A stretch of 64,000 bases of DNA from Providencia sp. R33 (GCF_019343475.1 NZ_CP072453.1:2170001-2234000), one strand, 5' to 3'; counted from the first letter of the stretch, positions 1 through 9,844 are shown. Made by a program: numbers and translations. The notes: generated from the sequence alone by a model not told the origin.

Positions 1-119
1 ACCTAATCAAGAAATTCGCTTAAATAAATATCAATTATTGATAGGCAAAGTTAATAATTGATCAGCTAATAGGATAGGATAAATAGATTTTATTATGAGC
101 AACGGCCTTCTAAGCCGTA

Positions 120-1350
120 GTACTAGGCTGCCTATGTGGCAGTGAACCACGATTCAAAGTGAAAGAAGATGACCCGAAATTTCTAAGCTGCCTGTGCGGC
201 AGTGAACATTTTGGGGAAGAGGGGAAAACTTTCTAGGGGTTTCTAAGCTGCCTGTACGGCAGTGAACCTCTGTTTCTCTCTATCACGGTCATATGCAACT
301 TTCTAAGCTGCCTGTACGGCAGTGAACATAATCGGATATGTATTACTCATGCTAATACATTTCTAAGCTGCCTATACGGCAGTGAACTGGGGGGAGTTGA
401 ATTGCACCTCGCGCCGCTATTTCTAAGCTGCCTATGCGGCAGTGAACAATGTTAATTCAGGAGCAACAAAATGCAGATATTTCTAAGCTGCCTGTGCGGC
501 AGTGAACCATCAACTCTGGAAAGAACACATATACAGACATTTCTAAGCTGCCTGTGCGGCAGTGAACTGTCCGTGACCTCTTACAACGGGCAGATGGCTT
601 TTCTAAGCTGCCTGTGCGGCAGTGAACTTCTACTATCGCATGGCAGATGCAATGTTAAATTTCTAAGCTGCCTGTGCGGCAGTGAACAAACCATCTCTCA
701 ACGTGTAAAAAGTCGGCGATTTCTAAGCTGCCTGTGCGGCAGTGAACGGTATTTAAGTGACAAAGAAATAGCTCTGTTTTTTTCTAAGCTGCCTGTGCGG
801 CAGTGAACCTAGGCATGAATAGTGCGCAAATTGATAATAATTTCTAAGCTGCCTGTGCGGCAGTGAACCTCCTTGAGTTTCATGTATTCGCTTGTGTGTG
901 TTTCTAAGCTGCCTGTGCGGCAGTGAACCTCAGGGTGCTGGGGAGTCAAAATATTATAAATTTCTAAGCTGCCTGTGCGGCAGTGAACTTTAATATCAGT
1001 AGGTTGCGTGACTTGTTCTGTTTCTAAGCTGCCTGTGCGGCAGTGAACTAAATCACGCTGTGGCTGCTTTCTGTTTTCACCTTTCTAAGCTGCCTGTGCG
1101 GCAGTGAACCCTCCTGCTACAGAGTGATTGTAATCTGTAGGTTTCTAAGCTGCCTGTGCGGCAGTGAACATTTCTCAAGCATATCGAACATGTTCTTTAG
1201 AGTTTCTAAGCTGCCTGTGCGGCAGTGAACCTTTAGTGGCGCTCAAACTGGCTCAATGGGATTTTCTAAGCTGCCTGTGCGGCAGTGAACATTTGGGAGC
1301 TTAGGCTCCCTTTTTTATTTGATTTCTAAGCTGCCTGTGCGGCAGTGAAC
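120..1350 (-). CRISPR. Type I-F CRISPR array 1 (21 repeats, 20 spacers)
   Basis: Twenty-one 28-bp repeats start at 120, 180, 240, 300, 360, 420, 480, 540, 600, 660, 720, 781, 841, 901, 961, 1021, 1082, 1142, 1203, 1263 and 1323, separated by 32-33 bp spacers. Read on the minus strand each repeat begins GTTCACTGCC, has the hairpin CTGCC/GGCAG and ends CTTAGAAA, the type I-F form cut by Cas6f. The leader side is on the right (1351 onward). The left-most repeat (120-147) is degenerate at its 3' end on the minus strand, as expected for the leader-distal end. Loop variants (TGTACGG, TATACGG, TATGCGG on the plus strand) are confined to the repeats at 240-447; the remaining non-terminal repeats are uniform. 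Transcription runs in the same direction as the cas operon. Confidence 0.98.
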
Positions 1351-1480
1351 TATAAATCTCAAAACAAAAAACAAGCTATAACAATTAGTTAAGGGTATTT
1401 ATTAAAAAATACCCTTTTATTTCATCAATTATATAGCTTGTTGATTTTACTGCTTATTTTTAAAGAGCCAAAAACAAAGG
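1351..1480 (-). promoter_or_regulatory. Leader of CRISPR array 1
   Basis: This AT-rich stretch lies between the newest repeat of array 1 and the stop codon of cas6f, the expected place for promoter and adaptation signals. It holds two nested inverted repeats: outer arms ACAAGCTATA / TATAGCTTGT (about 1370-1441) and inner arms AAGGGTATTT / AAATACCCTT (1391-1417). The motif TTTTTAAAGAG (plus strand, 1457-1467) recurs in the array 2 leader at almost the same distance from the first repeat. Leader function is inferred from position. Confidence 0.75.
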
Positions 1481-2116
1481 TTAAAAATGCGGAACCGTCG
1501 CAATCAAATCTGAGCCATTCGCAACTTGGCTTAGGCCATAACAATTAAAAGGCCCTTTTTGCTCACTCATCGCCATCACCCGTTCAATAAATAATGGAAA
1601 AGGTCGCCCACTTCCCTCTGTATTTTTCGCATGTAGGCTTTCAACCCAAATAAACGGTAGGCGGTTATTGGCTTTAGGCTTGCTTTTGGATAACACCGCT
1701 AAACTGATCTCCAACGATTGCCCCGTTTTTTCCGACCATAGCTGCGCTTTTTTCTGCATATCCGTCTCTATTCGGCTTTTCCCTTTCACATGGCGCCGAA
1801 TATAACTCACAAAAACAGATTGCGCGGGAGCCTGTTGAATTGACTTGATATGCACATAATCCGCTAGCCTCGCTAACCATTTTGCTACATCCAGTTGTTC
1901 AAGCTCACCTTGCGTGTTGGCATGCAAACGGATTTTTTTGCCCAAACGAAAACCCACACTGCCATACTCAGGGAAAGCAACTGCAATGGGGCTTTCCCCT
2001 TGTTGTGATTGGTTATCCACCAGCGCAATATGAATTTGTTGGTAAACCTTTTGCCACAGAAAATCCAAAGGAACCGTCGAGTCAGGCAGTAAGGTGACGT
2101 CCTGATAATAATTCAT
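1481..2116 (-). CDS. cas6f: Cas6f / Csy4, type I-F crRNA endoribonuclease
   Basis: Processes the array transcripts by cutting at the 3' base of each repeat hairpin and stays bound as the head of the Csy surveillance complex. The 211-residue protein has the Csy4 N-terminus with QQIHIAL at about residues 27-33, whose His fits the catalytic His29 of the Pseudomonas enzyme, a mid-region GFRLG motif and a basic segment YIRRHVKGKSR around residue 105 that suits the arginine-rich helix binding the hairpin. It is somewhat longer than the roughly 187-residue reference, with extra residues around 36-42. It is the last gene of the cas operon, 8 bp after csy3, and directly precedes the array 1 leader. 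Confidence 0.95.
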   Translation of the reverse strand: MNYYQDVTLLPDSTVPLDFLWQKVYQQIHIALVDNQSQQGESPIAVAFPEYGSVGFRLGKKIRLHANTQGELEQLDVAKWLARLADYVHIKSIQQAPAQSVFVSYIRRHVKGKSRIETDMQKKAQLWSEKTGQSLEISLAVLSKSKPKANNRLPFIWVESLHAKNTEGSGRPFPLFIERVMAMSEQKGPFNCYGLSQVANGSDLIATVPHF

Positions 2117-2124
2117 AAGCCACC

Positions 2125-3147
2125 TTATTTATCACTTTCGCCAAAGACGCCACCACGAACCAACACCGCCATCACATAGTGTTCGTCTTCAACACGCGCC
2201 AATTTTTCGCCTCGAGCCCACTTATCAAAATGTGTATAAAAATCCTGATTATCTTTTGGTGTTCGGTAAGCCGTGCCCAGATTGGTGACTGCACCATAAG
2301 GCTCAATGGCAATCGCCCCAGCGCCACTGTCGCTACCATAAGCGGGGTACCATGTGTCGATGGAGCGCAATGCATTACCAATTTTTTGTGAATGCATCGC
2401 CGCATGGTCGTTAACGTGGTACAGAATTTTACTTTTATCCCCTTTGCCTTTATCCATCACCAGTTCTTCACTTGGGTAAACTTCTTGGGCTTTGCCCAAC
2501 TGAGAATAGGTGGTGATTTCCAGCAGTAATGCCCCTTGCGGATTCGCGAGTGCCGCCGCAATTTTTTCGCCTAGCTGAGCAATTTTTTCATCTTGATTAT
2601 CAAATTGGTGAATGCTGTATTGAGTCGCATCAAATACCCACTGAGCTTCTTGCCCTTGGTTAAGCACTTTCACATTCACTTCAATTTGCTCAGCGCCGAC
2701 TCGGTTGCGCCACAAAAAGCGCCCATTGGCGATATTTTGTGCATAACGACGACCTAACTCGCGAAAACCTTCTTTTTCGATATATTCCGTCGCCGCTTTT
2801 GAATAACTTTGTTTAAAGAGTGCATTATTACAAGCCGAAGGTGTTTCAACACCACCAAGGATTTTTAGCGTAAATTGGTGCATTAAGGTGTCTTGGTCAG
2901 TGCCTAATGCGCAGGCATCAACGGTCTGTAAATTAGCTTTCTCAACCTCTGAGTTTAATTTGAGTGGGTCATTTTTTACCGCCCCTTTTAGGCGGTTTGA
3001 AATCGTGCCACGAACAGATTTTTCTTGTAATGATAATGGTGCAAATTGCGATTTATCATCCCAGCGTGTCCCGTAAAAATAACCATCCGATGGAACCAGT
3101 TTTTTTTCAAATGCTAAAACAGATGCTACATCATTATTCTTCGCCAT
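2125..3147 (-). CDS. csy3: Csy3 / Cas7f, backbone subunit of the type I-F Cascade
   Basis: Cas7-family protein that polymerises in several copies along the spacer part of the crRNA and forms the backbone of the Csy complex. The 340-residue length and the Csy3-like opening (ASVLAFEKKLVPSDGYFYGT) match the family, as does the GTAYRTPK segment near residue 295. The gene sits between csy2 (3-bp gap) and cas6f (8-bp gap) in the standard I-F order, so it is almost certainly translated from the operon mRNA. Confidence 0.95.
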   Translation of the reverse strand: MAKNNDVASVLAFEKKLVPSDGYFYGTRWDDKSQFAPLSLQEKSVRGTISNRLKGAVKNDPLKLNSEVEKANLQTVDACALGTDQDTLMHQFTLKILGGVETPSACNNALFKQSYSKAATEYIEKEGFRELGRRYAQNIANGRFLWRNRVGAEQIEVNVKVLNQGQEAQWVFDATQYSIHQFDNQDEKIAQLGEKIAAALANPQGALLLEITTYSQLGKAQEVYPSEELVMDKGKGDKSKILYHVNDHAAMHSQKIGNALRSIDTWYPAYGSDSGAGAIAIEPYGAVTNLGTAYRTPKDNQDFYTHFDKWARGEKLARVEDEHYVMAVLVRGGVFGESDK

Positions 3148-3150
3148 TAG

Positions 3151-4095
3151 CTATTCTCCACTCGAAATCAATTTGGATGCCACTTGTTGGCATAAATAAA
3201 GGTCATGGGACTCGTCATAAGCATACTCCCACAATATGTCATCAATACGCTGAGCGCGATTGACCAAAATAAACTCGCCTAATGTCACAATACTTTCCGC
3301 AAACCTGTGATGGGTTGTCGCATCCCTCTGGTTTTTTGCTTGAGCCAAGGGGGAAATCCCCTGATATCCCGTTGCGATAGGTACTATCCAGCCTGATGTT
3401 TTGCGCTGACTGCGCCACTCAAAGTGTGTTTTCCCCTCGTTTTCTTTGATTATTTCAACGCATCTATTTTCTACTGCCACGTAATCAATTAAGGCATCCA
3501 TGGCATCTTGCCCTTCATCCATTGCCTCAATCATTAAGTCACGTCGTTCAATTAGTGCATAACCTGGCATGATACTATTGAGCAAACTTTGCTTTGATTT
3601 CCCTTCGAGGTCTTCGGATAGCACAATGTGCGATGATGGCTTTTCTAAAGAAAGAATATCGCCACCCGCTAATTTCATGGTCAGCACCAAGTCATAAAGG
3701 GTTTGCAAAATAGGTGAATCAGCAGGAAGTGCTTGTGCTTCCCCTTGATTTTCCACACCATATTTAATCAGTAGCGACACCGTTAAATGGCAGCGAGCCT
3801 CTTCAATAAATGCGGAGCGTGTCCCATCATTGTTTAATGGATTCCCCGTCCCCACAATTGAGCTCACATAATCATTAGGCCCGCGATAGGTTTGTAAATC
3901 GCATTCATGACTGATCACTGCAATTGAATCCAATAGCATATTCAGGCCATCAATCGCTCGTAGTTTTCGCTCAAGGGCATGCATAAAGCCGAGCCAAGCC
4001 GTCATTGCAGGGAAACCAATGGTATACGGGCTTGATAGGGCATTGGCATTTTGGATTTTGATATATGGAAGCTTGAGTATAAAAGTTGAGCTCAT
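3151..4095 (-). CDS. csy2: Csy2 / Cas5f, type I-F Cascade subunit
   Basis: Cas5-type subunit that pairs with Csy1 to form the tail of the Csy complex and holds the 5' handle (CTTAGAAA) of the crRNA. The 314-residue protein opens with the RAMP-like strand FILKLPYIKIQNANALSSPY followed by the FPAMTAWLGFMHALER segment typical of Csy2. Its start codon overlaps the csy1 stop by 4 bp (ATGA), indicating translational coupling. Recognition is by motif memory and operon position. Confidence 0.94.
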   Translation of the reverse strand: MSSTFILKLPYIKIQNANALSSPYTIGFPAMTAWLGFMHALERKLRAIDGLNMLLDSIAVISHECDLQTYRGPNDYVSSIVGTGNPLNNDGTRSAFIEEARCHLTVSLLIKYGVENQGEAQALPADSPILQTLYDLVLTMKLAGGDILSLEKPSSHIVLSEDLEGKSKQSLLNSIMPGYALIERRDLMIEAMDEGQDAMDALIDYVAVENRCVEIIKENEGKTHFEWRSQRKTSGWIVPIATGYQGISPLAQAKNQRDATTHHRFAESIVTLGEFILVNRAQRIDDILWEYAYDESHDLYLCQQVASKLISSGE

Positions 4096-5357
4096 CGTAA
4101 TAGCTCCTTATTTAGCGCAATAATCCCTTCAATTACCGTAAATTCATCGATACCAAAATGAATGGCTTTTTTCCCCAACACTTTTTTGTAATGTCGCACA
4201 AATTGCTGAGTGATCAGGTTGATAATCACAGATACCCATTCATCTGAATCATTACGTTGTTGGTTGGGGAATAGCCAGATTTGTTGCTCTTTGGGTAACT
4301 GCGTCGGTAAATTGATATTGCTTTGCTCGAACTCACGCCGCACTTCCCACATCATTAGCATTAGGTAATCCATATACTCCTGAATTCGCCTATCACGGTA
4401 CTCAATAAAACGACCACCACGCTGCTCTTTTGGTAAGCTAATTAGCCCATGAAATGCCTCTAAGGTTTCTTTTACCTGCCAAGGATTTAAGCTATTCATA
4501 AAGAAATCATGGGTGGGCATTCGGCGTTGCCGCTGGGTAATTTTAGGGGGTAATGAGGCGAGTAAGTGCGCTTTCCCTGCATTTTGGTTATTTAATACCG
4601 AAATATTTTGCGGTTTAGTTCCCCCAAAGCCTATGGTCGTTAGCCCATAAATTTCTTTATAGCCCGTTTCGCTATATTCGCTTTTGCGTTTTAAATCACG
4701 CAACACTTTGGTTTGCTCAGAAAAACGAATAACATCAAGGCGTTTACGTAATTCAAAAACTAACCCAGACGGCGTTAATGGCGATAATAAATGGTATTCG
4801 GTATCTTCCATCCAAACAGGGAAATAGACTTGTTTGATTTTCGAGCTGGTGATCACCGTGTCATCTATTGTAATCATGGCTAAAAAGCCATCTCGAAGCC
4901 CTTGATAACTTTCACCGCCTTGATTAAGCAAATCTTTTGCTAACGGGGTTTCATCCTCAATATGTGCAAGTAATGTTTTATTATCTTGTAATTTAAGCGT
5001 GAGAAATTTATACACATCAAGTGCCGCAGCATTACCTAATGCGTCTGTTTCAACAACCACATTCCCAGTACGCAAAAAACCGTCATTAACCCGCTCAGAG
5101 TTCGCTAATATCGCGGTGACATAACCGTTTTTGTTCTTTCTTGAACTTGGGTGGCTAAACGTGCAAGGGTGGGTTGATAAAGATATTTGCCCCGCTCGCT
5201 TAGCCGCATTTGGTAACCATTGTTCTAACGAAAAAACCAAGTCGCACTCCTGTTGCAACTGCTGCATTTCATTATCATTCATCGATGCCTTGGTATTTTT
5301 TTTAAGCCAACCTTCTTTACGCTCCGCAAAAAAGGCCTCTATTGCTGGATCTAACAT
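4092..5357 (-). CDS. csy1: Csy1 / Cas8f, large subunit of the type I-F Cascade
   Basis: Large subunit of the Csy complex; in the family it contacts the PAM duplex (CC/GG) and, with Csy2, binds the crRNA 5' handle. The 421-residue product is close to the family's usual size (about 430). It contains a Csy1-like FGGTKPQNISVLNNQN segment near residue 250. It follows cas2-3 by 27 bp and overlaps csy2 by 4 bp. No frameshift or internal stop is present, so the interference complex appears intact. Confidence 0.94.
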   Translation of the reverse strand: MLDPAIEAFFAERKEGWLKKNTKASMNDNEMQQLQQECDLVFSLEQWLPNAAKRAGQISLSTHPCTFSHPSSRKNKNGYVTAILANSERVNDGFLRTGNVVVETDALGNAAALDVYKFLTLKLQDNKTLLAHIEDETPLAKDLLNQGGESYQGLRDGFLAMITIDDTVITSSKIKQVYFPVWMEDTEYHLLSPLTPSGLVFELRKRLDVIRFSEQTKVLRDLKRKSEYSETGYKEIYGLTTIGFGGTKPQNISVLNNQNAGKAHLLASLPPKITQRQRRMPTHDFFMNSLNPWQVKETLEAFHGLISLPKEQRGGRFIEYRDRRIQEYMDYLMLMMWEVRREFEQSNINLPTQLPKEQQIWLFPNQQRNDSDEWVSVIINLITQQFVRHYKKVLGKKAIHFGIDEFTVIEGIIALNKELLR

Positions 5358-5384
5358 AGTGAATGGTCCTTGTGACTTAAATTT

Positions 5385-8300
5385 TTACTCGGAAACTTTA
5401 AATGTGCTAAGCCCAAATTGGTCGTTATAGTGAAGGTGAGTCCCACTCACTTTGCGTGGTGAAAAACTGATTTCACCGTACCGCTTAGAAAGCTGCTCCG
5501 CTTGGTGGTATTCATTTTCCCTATTTTCTAACGATTGTTGGTAATCCCTCACTAACCATAATCTCTGTGTTAATCGTGCTGCCACGGGTTGAAAATCAAT
5601 CCCATATTCCTGACTGTTATCGACCCAACCACTGTCTTTGCTGTACTCACAAAAATGAAGTCTATTTTTTGCTGATAAAATGAGTGATAAACGTACCTCT
5701 GGTGCACTTCTTCTAAATGAAACAAACTGCTGCGGAAGTGCTGTCATCCACCATCCCCCACTCACATAGCCCCAAAGCGTCGTTGGTCGGTTTTTCGCAA
5801 CAGTCGCTTCTGATAAAAATGAAGAACGTTTTCTAACCGTCGTTTTGATCTGTGCTTTTTCGGGGGAGCGTCCCATCAACCGTTCGATAGCTGCATGTTC
5901 TAAGCAGGCCAAATTAGTCTGTTGCTGTTTTTCCCAGTCTAAAATAGGCTGAATTCGGGGGATTGCATCGACAGATTGCTGTAATTGCTGTTCATCCACC
6001 AGCTGGTACAAGTCATGAGTCGTGAGCTGCAAACTCAGATGGCCATTTTCATACCCCGGTTTGCAGAAGGCATCTTGGCCTTTATTACCCAGAAATCCTT
6101 TCCAGTTATATTGCAACAACGCCATATTCGGGCTTGAGATCTCACCCTCACGGTGCCGTCTAACGCGGCCTGCCATCTGAATAATGGAACGATAAGAAGA
6201 AGGCTCAACCACCGCCCAGTCAAAATCGTGGTCGCGCCCGACCTCTTCGACAGGCGTCGCAACCAGAATAAAAATCAGGTGCTTCGCTTTGCCTTGCTGA
6301 TGTACTTGCTCTAAATGCTGGCGAATAAGGGTATTTTGAAAAGCCTCGGGTTGCTCTCCCATTTTTTCTTTGCGTTTTAATACTGCATCAAGGTGTTTTT
6401 CTTGTTCGTGACGTAGCAACAATACCTGCTGGCTGTGATACGCCATCGTTCGAATTTCCACATCTTCAGGCCATTCATTCGCAAGTAAATAATGGGTTAA
6501 TGCAACACACACGGGGATATTGGCAACGCGTACGACGCCAAAGGAAACATTCAGTTGAGTTTGCATTTCAGAACAGAAATGATTGCGATGTAAATCAAGA
6601 ATAGCTTGCTGAATATGGGCGAAATATTGAGGTTGAAGCGCAGTATTCCCCCCCTTTTCCATTGGCACAATAAATGCTTTTCGGCGCGCCACTAATGATT
6701 TTAGTGCCTTAACGCGCCTTTCAATAAATGCGGCGTGGTATTGGCGGTAATAGTTAAGAGTCTTCTCATCATCAGCCGCGTTTATTGTTGCTATCTGGCA
6801 TGAATGTGTGCATCGGTTTTTCTTTTCGTTATATTGCCCTTCATCCACCCAAATACAGCCCACTTGAGGTGACTTTTGCTGGCTCAGCGCATGAATTCGC
6901 CAACCCAGTTGATAGGCATTAAAATAGAAAAGCGCCAGCGTTGGGGTGATTGTTGCCGATGAAATCATGACTTTACGCCCTAACATTCCCGCCAAATGGA
7001 CTAAACGTCCGATAGCCGCAGCATCATCACCGATGAAATCATCAATCTCATCAATGACTAAATCTGATGACATTAACCGAAGGTAAGGAAGAATATAGCG
7101 CCCACCACGAATGGTTTCTGTCGCCCCCATGATATGGTCAATAGTACAAGCGAGAACTGGCGCGTAGAGCAAAGCCCTGTCTTTAGGGCGAGTTAACACG
7201 GTTGAAAGCTCATCCTCGGGCAAGCAACCTTGCCAGCTTTCTGCCAACCAATTAAGTTCTAACCCTTCATCATCAAAAAGCCTGTCTTGGGACTCCGAAC
7301 CGAATTCGTCTAATTGGTGCTCTTTTTCAATAATTTTCTGTTTATCGTTTTCTTCTTGGTGTAGTTCTAACACCGCTTTAGAGCCAATCAATGCCGCAAG
7401 GTTATCTTCCGCTATCCCTAAACGCTCACGGTATTCGTCCCCGGTTTGCAGAGTAAGCGTTCGTAAACCCAGCGCGAGAACAAAACGTAAACTTTGCTTA
7501 TCCTCAGAGAGCGCTTGCATGATTTTGGCATTTGCAGTGGTTTTTCCACTCCCCGTACTCGCCATATTCACGATAAAATAGCCTTGAGTTTTATCTTGTT
7601 GCTCTTCTCGATACTGGTAAATATGGTTAACGACATCCTCTTGCCAGCTGAATTTCCCAGTGGCATTTTTGTCATGTTTCAGCTTTTCGATATCGCTGGC
7701 AAGTCGCGGTTCTGATTCAAAAAAGGGCAAATATTCGGTGACATTCGCCGCCGTCTTTGCAACATTAACTAAGTGCTCATCAAGCTTTTGTTTGTACTGC
7801 ATCACACCATCAAGGCGTTGGGTATTGGCGTAGAGCGGAATGTGCGATTGCCAATCTGGATCCGCATTTTTAGATGAATAATTGTGATCCCCTAACATTA
7901 AACATAAGCGGGCCTGTTGGGCGACCAACCGCCAGCAGCCATTTTCCAGCGCTTCATTAAGCAAGGGAAGTTGGTGTTTAAGGTGTTCCGCCGCTTGGCT
8001 CACTGCAAGCTTCCAGGTTAGTGATTCGCTTAATAAGCCTTCGGGAAATTCAAAACATTGGCTCACACGGCCTTCATATTCTTGCAGGTTATAATTATTT
8101 TGATATCCCCATTGCTCATCGATTATTTTCAATAAATTATCGAGTGAATCGCATGCTTTACCCGCAAAGCTATTTCGTCTTTCTTGATTTTCAATAAACG
8201 GTAATCGGTGGTGAGAAACAATCAGCCAAACTATTAGCGATGCAGCATCAGGCAATGCTGTTAACGGTTTTTCTCGGGTTTTATTTTCTTGTATCCCTAC

Positions 8301-8870
8301 TTTTAATTGCTGCTCACTCCATGAAGATGTGATCAGCGCTGTTATCCAACTTTCATCATTGTTAGGCTCGCTTTGGCTTTTTACCAATGCGCTAAACAAT
8401 AAAACGGAGACCCACTCATGCCTTAAAGGATCACCTTTAAAATGCATTCTTGAGTTCGGATTGAGTTTATCCTGAAAAAGTTGCGAGGCCTTTCCCCAAT
8501 CATGGAATAATGCAGCGAGGCGAGTTAATGCATTAATTAGTGGCAAGTATTTCCAATTATTCTCGTGTTCACTCCCAAGCAACGATTTCTCTGTTCGATT
8601 GACTGGCACAAAACCTTGCTCATTAAATTTATTTTTTTGCCCAACCACCCATAATAGTTGGCTACGTGAGCGAGAACGTACCCAATGGCAACTCACGGCG
8701 GTGTTCCGGCTCGCGCTTTGTCGCAGCAGTTTTTTGACGGTCTGCAAGCCATCTTCCGTAATCAGTGTTTGCCATGTATTGTCACCAATGCGATTAGCAA
8801 AGGCATCAAGCACGCGGCGGGTTCTTTTGAGGGCATGTTTTTCGCACTGTGAAATAAAGGTCACCATCAT
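5385..8870 (-). CDS. cas3: Cas2-Cas3 fusion, type I-F adaptation factor and helicase-nuclease
   Basis: Combined adaptation and interference protein of 1161 residues. Residues 1-95 form the Cas2-like domain that joins Cas1. An HD nuclease domain follows, with HDWGK at 123-127 and a later SHHRLP metal-site motif. The superfamily 2 helicase has Walker A STGSGKTT near 440, a DEID box near 607 and SSATIT just after it; the conserved AGRVRRHREG motif lies near residue 910. In the family it is recruited to R-loops, unwinds and degrades target DNA, and is held in check by Cas1 until then. The start overlaps the cas1 stop by 4 bp (ATGA). The fusion is diagnostic of subtype I-F. Confidence 0.97.
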   Translation of the reverse strand: MMVTFISQCEKHALKRTRRVLDAFANRIGDNTWQTLITEDGLQTVKKLLRQSASRNTAVSCHWVRSRSRSQLLWVVGQKNKFNEQGFVPVNRTEKSLLGSEHENNWKYLPLINALTRLAALFHDWGKASQLFQDKLNPNSRMHFKGDPLRHEWVSVLLFSALVKSQSEPNNDESWITALITSSWSEQQLKVGIQENKTREKPLTALPDAASLIVWLIVSHHRLPFIENQERRNSFAGKACDSLDNLLKIIDEQWGYQNNYNLQEYEGRVSQCFEFPEGLLSESLTWKLAVSQAAEHLKHQLPLLNEALENGCWRLVAQQARLCLMLGDHNYSSKNADPDWQSHIPLYANTQRLDGVMQYKQKLDEHLVNVAKTAANVTEYLPFFESEPRLASDIEKLKHDKNATGKFSWQEDVVNHIYQYREEQQDKTQGYFIVNMASTGSGKTTANAKIMQALSEDKQSLRFVLALGLRTLTLQTGDEYRERLGIAEDNLAALIGSKAVLELHQEENDKQKIIEKEHQLDEFGSESQDRLFDDEGLELNWLAESWQGCLPEDELSTVLTRPKDRALLYAPVLACTIDHIMGATETIRGGRYILPYLRLMSSDLVIDEIDDFIGDDAAAIGRLVHLAGMLGRKVMISSATITPTLALFYFNAYQLGWRIHALSQQKSPQVGCIWVDEGQYNEKKNRCTHSCQIATINAADDEKTLNYYRQYHAAFIERRVKALKSLVARRKAFIVPMEKGGNTALQPQYFAHIQQAILDLHRNHFCSEMQTQLNVSFGVVRVANIPVCVALTHYLLANEWPEDVEIRTMAYHSQQVLLLRHEQEKHLDAVLKRKEKMGEQPEAFQNTLIRQHLEQVHQQGKAKHLIFILVATPVEEVGRDHDFDWAVVEPSSYRSIIQMAGRVRRHREGEISSPNMALLQYNWKGFLGNKGQDAFCKPGYENGHLSLQLTTHDLYQLVDEQQLQQSVDAIPRIQPILDWEKQQQTNLACLEHAAIERLMGRSPEKAQIKTTVRKRSSFLSEATVAKNRPTTLWGYVSGGWWMTALPQQFVSFRRSAPEVRLSLILSAKNRLHFCEYSKDSGWVDNSQEYGIDFQPVAARLTQRLWLVRDYQQSLENRENEYHQAEQLSKRYGEISFSPRKVSGTHLHYNDQFGLSTFKVSE

Positions 8871-9844
8871 AGGGATGCACCTTGCGACGCTTGCTCCGTG
8901 TGGCCTTGTAACGCTATCGATTTAACGGTATCAAATAAAAAGTCCAAAGCATGGTGATCAACAAACGACTGCAAAATTTGTTGGCGAAACTCTTGCTCTG
9001 TCGCCTCTTCCTTTGCACAAATAAACGCCCATGGTAAAACGATGACATCTTTAATTAAGTCCGCCACATCAAAAACTAATGCCCCACGCCGTGTTTTTCC
9101 ATGCATCACAGCAAAGCCGTGGGGAATACCGAGAACCCATAAACAACTGGCTGCCAACCCATAGGCAAGGTAATTGCCATGATTAAGAAAGGCATTCGCT
9201 TTATCTGCGGCTTGGTGTTGACGTTTAAAGTTTTTCTGCCCTGAATTATTCGCAGCGTATTTATATAAGGCTTTGGTTAATTGTGCTTCAGTCAGGAGTA
9301 ATTCTTGGGTATCTTTTGCAGATTCAGTACGTTGATAAAAGGTTGAAAATGCACTTTGCAGCACGTTATCTTGGTAAATAAACCCTTCATTTTGTAAATC
9401 ACGAGAGCTTTGCCAGACTTTTTGCAGATATTGAATTCGAGATTGTTGTAGTTTTTTCGCCGCAGATAAGCGTTTTTCATCCTCAAACCAAAAACTTAAC
9501 CAACCTTGCAGGTATTCTGTCGGTCGATATTCACCTTGTGGCGTCATCCACTCCACTTCGGTGGACATATATAACGGCGTGCCACCGCCACCACAAAAAC
9601 CAACTAAGACCCCTGCTTGAGATAACATTCGCATCGCAGCTTGGGTGATCGAGGTTCCCGTTCCCAGTAAAATAACGGTGGTATTTGCAATAGGAATATT
9701 AAAGTAGAGGTTTTCATTTTTCGCTTCAGTGAAATACAGCACCCTGCCATCTTTTTGCATCACGCGGCAGTATTCTAGGTAGTACATATTGGCGCGTTTG
9801 GAATGCAAAATAGTTTTGAGATCTGAAGGCAAAAAACCATCCAT
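8867..9844 (-). CDS. cas1: Cas1, type I-F spacer integrase
   Basis: Integrase that, with the Cas2 part of Cas2-3, inserts new spacers at the leader end of both arrays. The 325-residue protein has the Cas1f N-terminal strand region (YYLEYCRVMQKDGRVLYFTE), the GTGTSITQAAMRML segment, and the HGNYLAYGLAASCLWVLGIP region with the conserved HGKTRRGALVFDVADLIKD acidic/histidine active-site block near residue 245. It is the first gene of the operon, about 170 bp from the trailer end of array 2, and overlaps cas2-3 by 4 bp. Confidence 0.97.
   Translation of the reverse strand: MDGFLPSDLKTILHSKRANMYYLEYCRVMQKDGRVLYFTEAKNENLYFNIPIANTTVILLGTGTSITQAAMRMLSQAGVLVGFCGGGGTPLYMSTEVEWMTPQGEYRPTEYLQGWLSFWFEDEKRLSAAKKLQQSRIQYLQKVWQSSRDLQNEGFIYQDNVLQSAFSTFYQRTESAKDTQELLLTEAQLTKALYKYAANNSGQKNFKRQHQAADKANAFLNHGNYLAYGLAASCLWVLGIPHGFAVMHGKTRRGALVFDVADLIKDVIVLPWAFICAKEEATEQEFRQQILQSFVDHHALDFLFDTVKSIALQGHTEQASQGASL

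Noticed and set aside
101..118. Small hairpin ACGGC/GCCGT just beyond the trailer of array 1
   Set aside because: Five-bp stem with a 7-base loop and no T-run; too weak to call a terminator or further repeat.
471..806. Open frame with repeated FLSCLCGSE peptides
   Set aside because: It is CRISPR array 1 read in frame; each peptide is one 28-bp repeat, and spacer plus repeat is 60 bp, a multiple of three.
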